This document shows, piece by piece, positions 52,184-59,943 of a DNA stretch of 64,000 nucleotides. The DNA lies in IMG/VR virus record IMGVR_UViG_3300008110_000097, positions 48,725-112,724 of that record, one strand, 5' to 3'. Position 1 is the first letter of the stretch. Every line of letters starts with the position of its first letter. The notes under the pieces are model-generated. The model did no database searches, was not told where the DNA came from, and was given only the letters and a program-made list of their open reading frames with translations. The position numbers and the translations under genes were made by a program. Source of the stretch: a virus.

Positions 52184-54358
52184 ATGGCAATTAATTTTCC
52201 AAATTCACCGGTTATCGGAGATTTATATACTTTCGCTAGTACAACATGGCAGTGGTCAGGTGAGTATTGGGGTGTATGGACAGGAACAACAGCGGTTATT
52301 ACAGATTATTTACCATTAAGTGGTGGAACAGTTACTGGTGATGTATTATTTCAAAGTGGTGTTACCGCAACTACCATTAGTGGGAACACGATATATGGTG
52401 ATGGATCTAATTTAACTAATGTAGATAATCTTTATAATATTGATGGAACATTACAATCAAACAGAACGGTATCAACCACAAGTGGGTACACATTAACAAT
52501 TAATCCACAAACAACTTTTTCACCTTCAATTACATCGGTAACAGTAACCACCGCAACAACAATAGGTACAATATTTAATCCATCATTGACGGCATCAATA
52601 TCTGGAAATACTTTAATTGGTCTCGATATATCACCAACGTATACAAATTCACCACATTCCAATGTTACAAATATAGATTTAAGAACAAGAAATGCGGGTG
52701 TTGTTATTGGTTCTAGTTATGGATATGGTTTTTTGTATGGAAATTCAAATGACGGTATTGTAGAAATTTCTGATGAAGGTTCTTTTATAACAAGAATGAC
52801 ATTTAGACCATCGGGAAATTCCGGTGGTTATAATGGTAATTGGTGGAGTCGTATCGAACAGAACGGAAATAATTTTAGAGTCTACTCAGGTAACTATCCA
52901 ACAGGACAATTAAGTGGTCAATGGTTAGTCGGGGGGCCTGTAGATAATAGTACAACATTTGGTGCACTTTTTAATAATAATGGAAATATAATTGTCGGAT
53001 CGACAACTGATTCTGGTGTTAAATTAGATAGTTACGGTGTAACAAGAATTCAAAATAATTTTGGTGTTGGAACTTTTTCCACACCATCACAACCAATTTT
53101 AACTGATTCAACAACGGGTGGTGCGATTACAGGTGAAACAACAGGTACAACATACACATATCGCATTGTTGGTGTTGATAATCTTGGTTATACCACACCA
53201 GCTGGTACAATAAGTTCTGTTTCACTTTCTGGATTAACTAATTCTGTTAGTCTTACATGGACGGCAATCGCCGGTATATCCTCGTATAGAGTATATAGAT
53301 CAAATCCTTGGAATAGTACAAATAGGTTTTATAACACAAGTACAAATTCATTTACCGATACGGGTTCATCTGCCGCTTGTGATGGATCTGGTTGTAATCC
53401 ACCAACACAAAATCGAACATTAAAAACAAATATAAGTTCAAGTGGTAATTTATTTGTTAACTCTAATGGTACTTTTACTGGTAACGTATTAATTGGTGGT
53501 GTATCATCTGGCTTTGAAATAAACACAACATCATCCACAGTACCAATTGCAAATGTTGGTATATATAGAAAACCAGGAAATGGAAATTCAACATATTTTA
53601 TTGAAGATGAACAAGGCGGTGCAAAAGACAAATGGACTTTTGTTAGAAGAGGTGGATATGGATTAGTGAGAGACTATTATCAGGGTAATTCATCTATTGT
53701 AAACATAAATTTAGGTTGGACAAATCCTAACACTAATGGATGGGACGCAAATACTTTATTAATAGACCCAGTAATTAATAAAACCAATGCGTTTTCTACA
53801 ACAATAAGAGGTATATATTATAACCCAATATTGTCGGGTATGACGGGCGTAACACACATCGCATATCAAAACACAACGGGTGATAACATATTAAATAGTT
53901 TGTCTGGAAATACTTTAATTGGTACAACAGTTGATAGTGGACATAAGTTATCAATATCGGCAACAACAAACCCAATTAGAATACAAGGACTCCAAATAAG
54001 TTCGGGGGACACAAGAATATTAACTTCAGATTCTAACGGTGTAATTGGATATAGAAATTTATCATCAGCATTAGCTTATAGTACAACAGGTATAACCGTA
54101 TCATCACAAACATTAACAACGTCATTCAATTATTATGGTGTTAATTATAATGGAGATGTTGATTTAACATTACCAAATCCGAGTGGTTATGATGGTTATA
54201 ATTTTACAATTAAAGATGAAGGAGGATATGCGGCAACACATAGAATAAGATTAATTCCATCTTCAGGATTAATTGATGGGAATAATTATGTTGATATTAA
54301 TTTAAGATATGTCGCCCTTCATTTAATGGCAAGAGATAATAATTGGTGGATAATATAA
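52184..54358 (+). CDS. Tail fibre protein sharing modules with the long fibre, 724 aa
   Basis: The N-terminus NFPNSPVIGDLYTFASTTWQWSG is a common tail-fibre start. Residues ~45-95 repeat a block of the long fibre (LPLSGGTVTGDVLFQSGVT, then GDGSNLTNVDNLYNIDG), with similar DNA near 50449 and 52309. Residues ~320-400 hold a fibronectin type III-like domain (TYTYRIVGVDNLGYTTPAG, ISSYRVYRS). A PIRIQGLQ block near ~600 matches those of the long fibre. The C-terminal ~75 residues form a small beta-rich end (RIRLIPSSGLIDGN). Likely a fibre that extends from or alongside the long fibre. Confidence 0.75.
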   Translation: MAINFPNSPVIGDLYTFASTTWQWSGEYWGVWTGTTAVITDYLPLSGGTVTGDVLFQSGVTATTISGNTIYGDGSNLTNVDNLYNIDGTLQSNRTVSTTSGYTLTINPQTTFSPSITSVTVTTATTIGTIFNPSLTASISGNTLIGLDISPTYTNSPHSNVTNIDLRTRNAGVVIGSSYGYGFLYGNSNDGIVEISDEGSFITRMTFRPSGNSGGYNGNWWSRIEQNGNNFRVYSGNYPTGQLSGQWLVGGPVDNSTTFGALFNNNGNIIVGSTTDSGVKLDSYGVTRIQNNFGVGTFSTPSQPILTDSTTGGAITGETTGTTYTYRIVGVDNLGYTTPAGTISSVSLSGLTNSVSLTWTAIAGISSYRVYRSNPWNSTNRFYNTSTNSFTDTGSSAACDGSGCNPPTQNRTLKTNISSSGNLFVNSNGTFTGNVLIGGVSSGFEINTTSSTVPIANVGIYRKPGNGNSTYFIEDEQGGAKDKWTFVRRGGYGLVRDYYQGNSSIVNINLGWTNPNTNGWDANTLLIDPVINKTNAFSTTIRGIYYNPILSGMTGVTHIAYQNTTGDNILNSLSGNTLIGTTVDSGHKLSISATTNPIRIQGLQISSGDTRILTSDSNGVIGYRNLSSALAYSTTGITVSSQTLTTSFNYYGVNYNGDVDLTLPNPSGYDGYNFTIKDEGGYAATHRIRLIPSSGLIDGNNYVDINLRYVALHLMARDNNWWII

Positions 54359-54370
54359 AAAATATAATAT

Positions 54371-55375
54371 ATGTCATATATAATTAATTCATATCAACCT
54401 GGTAAAAGTCTTCTTGTACTATCTACATTTGTAATGAGTGCTGCTAAAACAGGTCTTAGACAAAGAGTGGGTTATTATGGAGCAGAAAATGGATATTATT
54501 TAGAACAGAGTGGTAGTACAGTAAGTTTTGTTGAAAGAAGTTCTGTCTCAGGAGCATTAGTAGATACACCTGTTGCTCAGGCAAGTTGGAATGTTGACCC
54601 TATGAATGGCTCAGGGCCAAGTGGAATAATACTTGATTTTACAAAAGCCCAAATTTTATTTATGGATTTGGAGTGGTTGGGTGTGGGTACAGTTAGAATA
54701 GGATTTGTAATAGATGGTAACTTTCATGTTTGTCATAAGTTTCAGCATGCTAATTTAATTACATCTACATATATTACAACAGCTTCACTACCATTAAGAT
54801 ATGAAATAACAAATACAACTGCTACAAGTGGAGCAAGTACATTAAAGCAAATATGTTCTACAGTGTTATCTGAAGGAGGATATCAACTTAATGGGTTACA
54901 ACAAGCTGTTGGTATTCCTGTAACAACTCCAACAACATTAGCAGTTGCAGGAACGTTTTATCCTGTACTAAGTATACGTCTTAAAACATCTCCTAATCGT
55001 TTAGATGCTATAGTGATATCTACCGCAATTTCTATAATGGCAACTATTTCAGGAGATTATAATTGGCAGGTAATATCATCTGGAACTACAACAGGTGGTA
55101 CTTGGGTTGATGCTCCTAATAACTCTTCTGTTCAATATAACATAGACGGAACTTCATTTACAGGAGGAAGAATACTTGCAAGTGGGTTTTTTAGTGTGTC
55201 AAACCAAGGTTCAACTCAAGTTGATATTCTTAAAGAAGCACTCTTTAAAACACAACTTGAAAGAAATGGATTAACAGGAACTCCATTTGAACTTACTATT
55301 GTAGTAGCTTCTAATGTAGGAGGTGGAGGAGGAGCTATTCTTGCATCAATGGATTGGGAAGAAATAAGTAGATAA
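54371..55375 (+). CDS. Widespread phage structural protein (fibre/capsid-decoration type), 334 aa
   Basis: The pattern RQRVGYYGAENGYYLEQSG, then WNVDPMNGSGPSGIILDFTKAQILFMDLEWLGVGTVRIGFVIDG, then LPLRYEITNT, TLKQICSTVLSEGGY is one I associate with structural proteins of cyanophages and other marine phages. Its precise place on those virions is not known to me. It ends in GGGGGAILASMDWEEISR. Codon use looks less A-rich than that of its neighbours, with more GCT and CCT, which hints at recent transfer. Directly after its stop lies a fragment of what may be an older fibre end. Confidence 0.65.
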   Translation: MSYIINSYQPGKSLLVLSTFVMSAAKTGLRQRVGYYGAENGYYLEQSGSTVSFVERSSVSGALVDTPVAQASWNVDPMNGSGPSGIILDFTKAQILFMDLEWLGVGTVRIGFVIDGNFHVCHKFQHANLITSTYITTASLPLRYEITNTTATSGASTLKQICSTVLSEGGYQLNGLQQAVGIPVTTPTTLAVAGTFYPVLSIRLKTSPNRLDAIVISTAISIMATISGDYNWQVISSGTTTGGTWVDAPNNSSVQYNIDGTSFTGGRILASGFFSVSNQGSTQVDILKEALFKTQLERNGLTGTPFELTIVVASNVGGGGGAILASMDWEEISR

Positions 55376-55376
55376 T

Positions 55377-55433
55377 TATGGTGGAAGTAACCAAACATTA
55401 AGAAGTGAAATTAATTTAAGTTACTTTTTATAA
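55377..55433 (+). pseudogene. Orphan C-terminal remnant of a fibre-like gene (18 codons)
   Basis: In frame from TAT at 55377 to TAA 55431-55433 it reads YGGSNQTLRSEINLSYFL, without a start codon. It resembles the fibre C-terminus FAGGSTSVIGANLRFN (end of the gene at 51901). It is probably the tail of an earlier gene whose body was replaced by the 334-aa gene. Short, so chance remains possible. Confidence 0.35.
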
Positions 55434-55450
55434 AATTACAATAAACTAAA

Positions 55451-55458
55451 TATTTATA
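55451..55458 (+). promoter_or_regulatory. TATTTATA motif (possible late promoter element)
   Basis: TATTTATA ending 11 bases before the ATG at 55470. Member of the recurring octamer set, within the 94-base gap after the 334-aa gene. Confidence 0.4.
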
Positions 55459-55469
55459 AATAAAATACA

Positions 55470-55853
55470 ATGATACAAATAGAATTAAAAGCAAAACATT
55501 TTTACTTAATTGCTGAAATATTATTCGGATTTGCAGCATATAGTTCGTTTTCAACATTACACAAAATAAAAGATGGTTGTATTGGTGTTGGTGATGACGA
55601 TTTAGTAACTATTGAGTCCGATGTTAATACTGTAACAACCGTTTTTAACATTTTGTCTCAAAAACCTGAAGGTAGTTATAATGAAATAAATACAGAAATG
55701 TTAACTTTATTACAATCACAAATAGTGACAGGTGTGAGTAATAATGATCCTAATTGGATTCAACTTTCAGAGAATGTTACCGAGATAAGAAATAATAATT
55801 TTGCGTTGATAACTAATTCAATTCAAAGTGGTAAGTCGAGGTTATATAACTAA
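55470..55853 (+). CDS. Unknown protein, 127 aa
   Basis: Starts at ATG 55470 after a TATTTATA motif. Mixed alpha-beta: ELKAKHFYLIAEILFGFAAYSSFSTLHKIK, then GDDDLVTIESDVNTVTTVFNILSQ and WIQLSENVTEIRNNNFALITNSIQ. The first helix is hydrophobic and could be buried. No motif is recognised. The 3' end overlaps the next gene (GTG start) by 26 bases. Confidence 0.5.
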   Translation: MIQIELKAKHFYLIAEILFGFAAYSSFSTLHKIKDGCIGVGDDDLVTIESDVNTVTTVFNILSQKPEGSYNEINTEMLTLLQSQIVTGVSNNDPNWIQLSENVTEIRNNNFALITNSIQSGKSRLYN

Positions 55854-56247
55854 AGATAATGTAGTCGAAAAACTACTAACCGACGAATTAATTATCCAAT
55901 CCTACGTATATTCCGATAATAGTTCCAAATATTGGAAAATAGCACAACCAATTACGGTAGTATTAAGTAGTGGTAAAATCATAAACATCCCCAAAGGATT
56001 TTATTATGATATGTCCACAGTACCTAAATGGTTGTGGTCAATTGTGAGACCATATAATGACGGTCTATTTGGTTATTTAGTACACGACGTTTTATATGTT
56101 AATAGAAATCACAACATGACAAGAAAGGAATGTGATAAAGAAATGTTGTTTTGGACAAATATCACCAATTCAAACAAGTTTGATAATAAATTAAGATATT
56201 ATGTTGTTAGGTTGTTAGGTTGGTTGTGGTGGTATAAAATCATATAA
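55828..56247 (+). CDS. DUF1353 protein, 139 aa
   Basis: The DUF1353 pattern is visible: INIPKGFYYDMSTVPKWLWSIVRP, then GYLVHDVLYVN, followed by an aromatic C-terminus (LLGWLWWYKII). DUF1353 proteins are short phage proteins often located near tail or lysis genes; their role is unknown. The GTG at 55828 is the only convenient start and overlaps the upstream gene by 26 bases. His in LVHD and Asp in YDMS are conserved in this family and may be catalytic. Confidence 0.7.
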   Translation: MVSRGYITKDNVVEKLLTDELIIQSYVYSDNSSKYWKIAQPITVVLSSGKIINIPKGFYYDMSTVPKWLWSIVRPYNDGLFGYLVHDVLYVNRNHNMTRKECDKEMLFWTNITNSNKFDNKLRYYVVRLLGWLWWYKII

Positions 56248-56265
56248 AATTTAATTTTCATATGA

Positions 56266-56273
56266 TATTTATA
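56266..56273 (+). promoter_or_regulatory. TATTTATA motif (possible late promoter element)
   Basis: TATTTATA ending 14 bases before the ATG at 56288 of the metallopeptidase gene. Member of the recurring octamer set. Confidence 0.4.
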
Positions 56274-56287
56274 GTAAACAATATCCT

Positions 56288-57214
56288 ATGAAAAATACCT
56301 ATCTTTTTTTTATTCTATTTTTGTTTTTTTCTTGTCAAAAAATAACAAACAATTTTACATTAAAAAATAAACCAGAATCATGTGACTTTCTAAACGGTAA
56401 TTACAATACCGTTGCTAGAATGTCTCCACAAGAACAACAGATTGCACTTAGAACAAGAGTAAGGGACACAGACAAAGATGGTATACCTAATACACAGGAT
56501 AACTGTTCTGTCACATTTAACCCCGATCAATTAGATAGTGATAAAGATGGTATAGGAGACGCTTGTGATGCAACACCATTTCCACCTATTGTTGGTACAG
56601 GAAACTGGGTTATATTTTTAGATTTTGATGGGGAATATGTAAATAGTCCTTATTGGATAGGGCAAAACGGAGGTTTACCATTTTATGCTACACCATCAGG
56701 ACTTAGTTCAACAGAAATAAAAAACATTGTAGATTCTATAACCACTGACTTTGCTCAATTTAAAAACATCAATGTCACTACAGACTCTAGTGTTTATAAT
56801 AATGCTTCTATTGTTCGTAGACAGAGATTGATAATTACAGAAAACTATGAATGGTATTGTGGACCAACAGCTTGTGCAGGAGGTGTCGCTTTTATAGAAT
56901 CAATAAAATGGGGTGAAGAGGTAGTTGCTTTTGTATTTAGTAAAGCATTAGGATATAGACAAAAATCTATTTGGGAAGCTTCATCTCATGAGGTAGGACA
57001 CACTTTTGGATTGTACCACCAAGCAAATTATGATGCTAATTGTAATTTTCTTGCAGAATATTTCGCAGGTTTTGGAAATTCTACAACAGGTAGAGCACCT
57101 ATCATGGGTAATTCTTATTCAAGACCTGGATATTGGTGGATAGGACCTAATTCATTTGGATGTACTAGTATTCAAAACGATAGTCTAATAATAAGAAACT
57201 TAGTAGGATATTAA
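56288..57214 (+). CDS. Lipoprotein zinc metallopeptidase with thrombospondin type 3 repeats, 308 aa
   Basis: A lipoprotein signal is visible (LFFILFLFFSC, Cys16 as lipid site). Residues ~58-94 hold DTDKDGIPNTQDNC and DSDKDGIGDACD, thrombospondin type 3 calcium repeats, common in Bacteroidota surface proteins. The peptidase site is HEVGHTFGLYH (His234, Glu235, His238, His244), the extended metzincin-type zinc motif. Such a protein would be exported by the infected host and anchored in a membrane. It lies between fibre and small membrane genes. Possible roles: superinfection control, receptor processing or lysis. Probably a host-derived gene. Confidence 0.8.
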   Translation: MKNTYLFFILFLFFSCQKITNNFTLKNKPESCDFLNGNYNTVARMSPQEQQIALRTRVRDTDKDGIPNTQDNCSVTFNPDQLDSDKDGIGDACDATPFPPIVGTGNWVIFLDFDGEYVNSPYWIGQNGGLPFYATPSGLSSTEIKNIVDSITTDFAQFKNINVTTDSSVYNNASIVRRQRLIITENYEWYCGPTACAGGVAFIESIKWGEEVVAFVFSKALGYRQKSIWEASSHEVGHTFGLYHQANYDANCNFLAEYFAGFGNSTTGRAPIMGNSYSRPGYWWIGPNSFGCTSIQNDSLIIRNLVGY

Positions 57215-57225
57215 AAAAACAAAAT

Positions 57226-57468
57226 ATGATACCACAAGACAAAGCAATGCATTTTACCGCAGGATTCGCATTATCCCTTTTAATTGTAATTATAAACGCT
57301 CGGTTTGATTTTTTCACACAACCAACACTAGGATTTATTTGTTTAGGTGTGGCAACAATTGCAGGATTACTTAAAGAATGTTATGATAGATTTTATCAAA
57401 AAGAAAAATTTGATTGGGTCGATGCTGGTGTAACTTCATTAGGTGCGGTACTTTATTTTTTCGCATGA
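57226..57468 (+). CDS. Small membrane protein, 80 aa
   Basis: Starts MIPQDKAMHFTAGFALSLLIVII: the DKAMHF-x-A-G-F pattern followed by a membrane helix is seen in a group of small bacterial and phage membrane proteins of unknown function. A second helix (GFICLGVATIAGLLKE) and a third (AGVTSLGAVLYFFA) follow, with an acidic loop between (YDRFYQKEKFDWVD). Could be holin-like by size and topology, but this is not established. Follows the metallopeptidase gene by 11 bases. Confidence 0.6.
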   Translation: MIPQDKAMHFTAGFALSLLIVIINARFDFFTQPTLGFICLGVATIAGLLKECYDRFYQKEKFDWVDAGVTSLGAVLYFFA

Positions 57469-57476
57469 TATTTATA
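57469..57476 (+). promoter_or_regulatory. TATTTATA motif (possible late promoter element)
   Basis: TATTTATA in the 19-base gap, ending 11 bases before the ATG at 57488 and spaced like the copies at 36360 and 55451. Member of the recurring octamer set. Confidence 0.4.
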
Positions 57477-57487
57477 AATAAAAACAT

Positions 57488-57733
57488 ATGGCTAGTTTAA
57501 TTGACAAGGTAAAAGTTAAATCAGGTAGATTAATCAGAGTTTGGAATACTGAAAAGAAGAAGTTTTCAAACGCTTCTGCTAAATATGTTTCCGTTTGGGT
57601 AGAAGATGCTGACGGTAAAAACGAAAGATGTCTTCTATTCACAGAAAAGGAGATTGCCAGAGCAGAAGAAAGATCTAAAAACAATTCTGAGGATTTAACA
57701 ACCAAAGGATTTTTTACCGATTTAACCGATTAA
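57488..57733 (+). CDS. Small protein, 81 aa, unknown function
   Basis: Residues ~1-55 look like a compact beta domain (LIDKVKVKSGRLIRVWNTEKKKFSNASAKYVSVWVEDADG, CLLFTEKEI), then a charged helix (ARAEERSKNNSED). The first half resembles a small OB- or SH3-like barrel, but no family is recognised. It is the last gene before the AT-rich hairpin that precedes the glycosyltransferase cassette. Confidence 0.55.
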   Translation: MASLIDKVKVKSGRLIRVWNTEKKKFSNASAKYVSVWVEDADGKNERCLLFTEKEIARAEERSKNNSEDLTTKGFFTDLTD

Positions 57734-57762
57734 AAAAAAAAGATAAAATACTTTTTATTTTG

Positions 57763-57795
57763 AAAAATATTCATTATATTTTAGTGAATATTTTT
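57763..57795. repeat. Perfect 11-bp AT-rich inverted repeat before the glycosyltransferase cassette
   Basis: AAAAATATTCA (57763-57773) and TGAATATTTTT (57785-57795) form a perfect 11-bp stem with an 11-base loop, followed by two more T, ending 2 bases before the ATG at 57798. It could be an AT-rich terminator for upstream genes or an operator/hairpin controlling the cassette. Its TGA end and position right before a start resemble the repeat at 41704-41727. Confidence 0.5.
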
Positions 57796-57797
57796 TT

Positions 57798-58571
57798 ATG
57801 CGTTTAGGTGTAAGTTATAACATATTTGATGGAGAAGAATTACTCGAAGGTTCTATTAAGCAAATAAGATCAGAAGTCGATTATATTTCAGTTGTTTATC
57901 AGACAATATCTAATTTTGGAAATAAATGTAATGAAGAATTGATACCATTACTCAATAGATTAAAATCGGAAGGTTTAGTTGATGAGTTATACGAATACAA
58001 ACCAAAGATCGAGAATGGTGGACATTACAACGAAATTGTAAAAAGAAATATTGGTCTTTATATTTCCCAAGGAAATAGATGTACTCACCATATGAGTATG
58101 GATTCCGATGAATTTTATTTATTGGAACAATTCAAATATCTAAAAAATAAACTAATAGATGGGGACTATGATTCATCATATTGTCAGATGAAGACTTATT
58201 TTAAAGAACCCACATATGAAATTTTTCCATATAACACATATTATGTTTCTTTGATTTTTAAAATATTAAATAATTCTACATATAAGTTTGGAAACATATC
58301 ACCTGTATTGGTGGACCCAACTCGTAGAATGGATTCAAATAAACCATTAATATTAACTAGAGATGAAATGGAGATGCATCACATGAGTTATGTTAGAAAA
58401 AATATAAAAACAAAATTAATAAATAGTTCTTCTAAGGATGCTTTTAAAAACATTGATGAATTTTTAAAAATGTACGACGAATATAAATTAGGTGACATTT
58501 TTTTTACCACAACACCGCCCGGTAATGAAAGAACAAAATTAGTTGATAATATTTTTAATATTAATTTATAA
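57798..58571 (+). CDS. Glycosyltransferase-like protein (GT-A, DxD), 257 aa
   Basis: First gene of the cassette. N-terminal MRLGVSYNIFDGEELLEGSIKQI resembles the start of GT2-type enzymes, which bind a sugar nucleotide. THHMSMDSDEFYL at ~97-108 supplies a D-S-D-E metal-binding motif (Asp102, Asp104). Such enzymes transfer sugars to glycans, proteins or DNA bases. The C-terminus (FFTTTPPGNERTKLVDNIF) is not recognised. The last base of its stop is the first base of the next ATG, so the genes are probably coupled. Acceptor unknown. Confidence 0.65.
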   Translation: MRLGVSYNIFDGEELLEGSIKQIRSEVDYISVVYQTISNFGNKCNEELIPLLNRLKSEGLVDELYEYKPKIENGGHYNEIVKRNIGLYISQGNRCTHHMSMDSDEFYLLEQFKYLKNKLIDGDYDSSYCQMKTYFKEPTYEIFPYNTYYVSLIFKILNNSTYKFGNISPVLVDPTRRMDSNKPLILTRDEMEMHHMSYVRKNIKTKLINSSSKDAFKNIDEFLKMYDEYKLGDIFFTTTPPGNERTKLVDNIFNINL

Positions 58572-59281
58572 TGAAAATTTGTTTATATACGGCGATATTT
58601 GGTGATTACGAAACACTAAAACCACCAGAAAAAATAGATGGATTAGATTATATATGTTTCACCGATAATCCCGATTTAAAATCGGATGATTGGAAGATAA
58701 TATATATCGAAAAAGATAATAATGTTCCACCGGCTGTTTCATATAAAAAAATAAAATGTCTTTCACACAATTACTTACCAGATTACGATTACACTATTTG
58801 GTTAGATGCTAATTTTGTTATAAAAGATAAAGACTACGTTAATTTTTTATTTAAAAATTTTAAATCAGATAAAATTTTATTATATAAACATTTTTGTTTG
58901 GCTGGGTTCCCGAGAAATTGTATATACCAAGAAGGTATATATAGTTTGACAATACCAAAATATTCAAAAGAAAAAATATTACCTCAATTAAATGAATATA
59001 AGAATTTACATAACTATCCAGAAAATAATGGACTATACCAAAGTGGATTTCTTTTAAGAAACAACAGATATTTAGATGTTATTGAATTTAATAAATTATG
59101 GTTTAAAGAAATAATGAAATTTGGAATGATTTATCCACAATGTCAGGTATCTCTACCATTTACATTATGGAAACTAAACATTAGTTTTAACATAATTCCT
59201 GATGAGAATATATGGAACACTCAAAGATATGAAATAACAGTTCATGGTAATAATGAAAAATTTAAACCCGCATACGTATGA
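58571..59281 (+). CDS. DUF616/TOD1-type glycosyltransferase-like protein, 236 aa
   Basis: The start KICLYTAIFGDYETLKPP, then GLDYICFTDNP, WKIIYIE, and DYTIWLDANFVI (Asp79) follow the pattern of DUF616/TOD1-MUCI70-type GT-A domains. IWLDAN is the usual DxD-like site. AGFPRNCIYQEGIY and GLYQSGFLLRNN complete the family pattern. Sugar and acceptor are unknown. Overlaps the next gene start by four bases (ATGA), implying coupling. Confidence 0.65.
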   Translation: MKICLYTAIFGDYETLKPPEKIDGLDYICFTDNPDLKSDDWKIIYIEKDNNVPPAVSYKKIKCLSHNYLPDYDYTIWLDANFVIKDKDYVNFLFKNFKSDKILLYKHFCLAGFPRNCIYQEGIYSLTIPKYSKEKILPQLNEYKNLHNYPENNGLYQSGFLLRNNRYLDVIEFNKLWFKEIMKFGMIYPQCQVSLPFTLWKLNISFNIIPDENIWNTQRYEITVHGNNEKFKPAYV

Positions 59282-59943
59282 AATTATTAATACAATTTCC
59301 AACTAGAAACAGACCCATTAAATTTTTAAATGTTTTAAAAATTTATAATGATTTATTAAGTGATAATGAAAATTATTTTATTAATGTCAGTTGTGATGTT
59401 GATGATCAGTTAATGAATAATAATGATATTAAAAACGAGATAAGTAAACTTAAAAATACAAGATTAGTATTTAATCAAAATAAAAGTAAAATAGAAGCAA
59501 TAAATAATGGTTTTAGTGATATAGAGTATGATATTATTTTATTGGCTTCTGATGATATGGTGCCAGAAATAAAAAATTATGATGAAATAATAAGAGATGA
59601 AATGAAAAAAAACTTCGTTGATACCGACGGTATTTTATGGTTTAATGATGGAAATCATGGAGATAATTTGAATACGTTGTGTATTTTAGGTAAAAAATAT
59701 TATGATAGATTTAATTACATATACAATCCAGAATATAAATCTTTATGGTCTGATAATGAATTTACAATTGTCGGTAATATGTTAAAAAAACAAGTTTATA
59801 ATAGTAAAGTTATCATAAGACATAAACATCACAGTGTTGATAAATCCAATGAATTTGATTCTTTATATCAGAGAAACGAAACACACTACGGTGATGATTT
59901 TTTAACATTTAAAAGAAGACAAGAAAAAAATTTTTATTTATGA
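59278..59943 (+). CDS. GT2-like glycosyltransferase, 221 aa
   Basis: N-terminal LLIQFPTRNRPIKFLNVLKIY is the GT2 start, and YDIILLASDDMVPEI (~84-97) contains the Asp-Asp site (Asp92, Asp93). LWFNDGNHGDNLNTLCILGKKYYDRF resembles the acceptor region of GT2 enzymes. Overlaps both neighbours by four bases (ATGA), as in a compact operon. Specificity unknown. Confidence 0.65.
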   Translation: MKLLIQFPTRNRPIKFLNVLKIYNDLLSDNENYFINVSCDVDDQLMNNNDIKNEISKLKNTRLVFNQNKSKIEAINNGFSDIEYDIILLASDDMVPEIKNYDEIIRDEMKKNFVDTDGILWFNDGNHGDNLNTLCILGKKYYDRFNYIYNPEYKSLWSDNEFTIVGNMLKKQVYNSKVIIRHKHHSVDKSNEFDSLYQRNETHYGDDFLTFKRRQEKNFYL

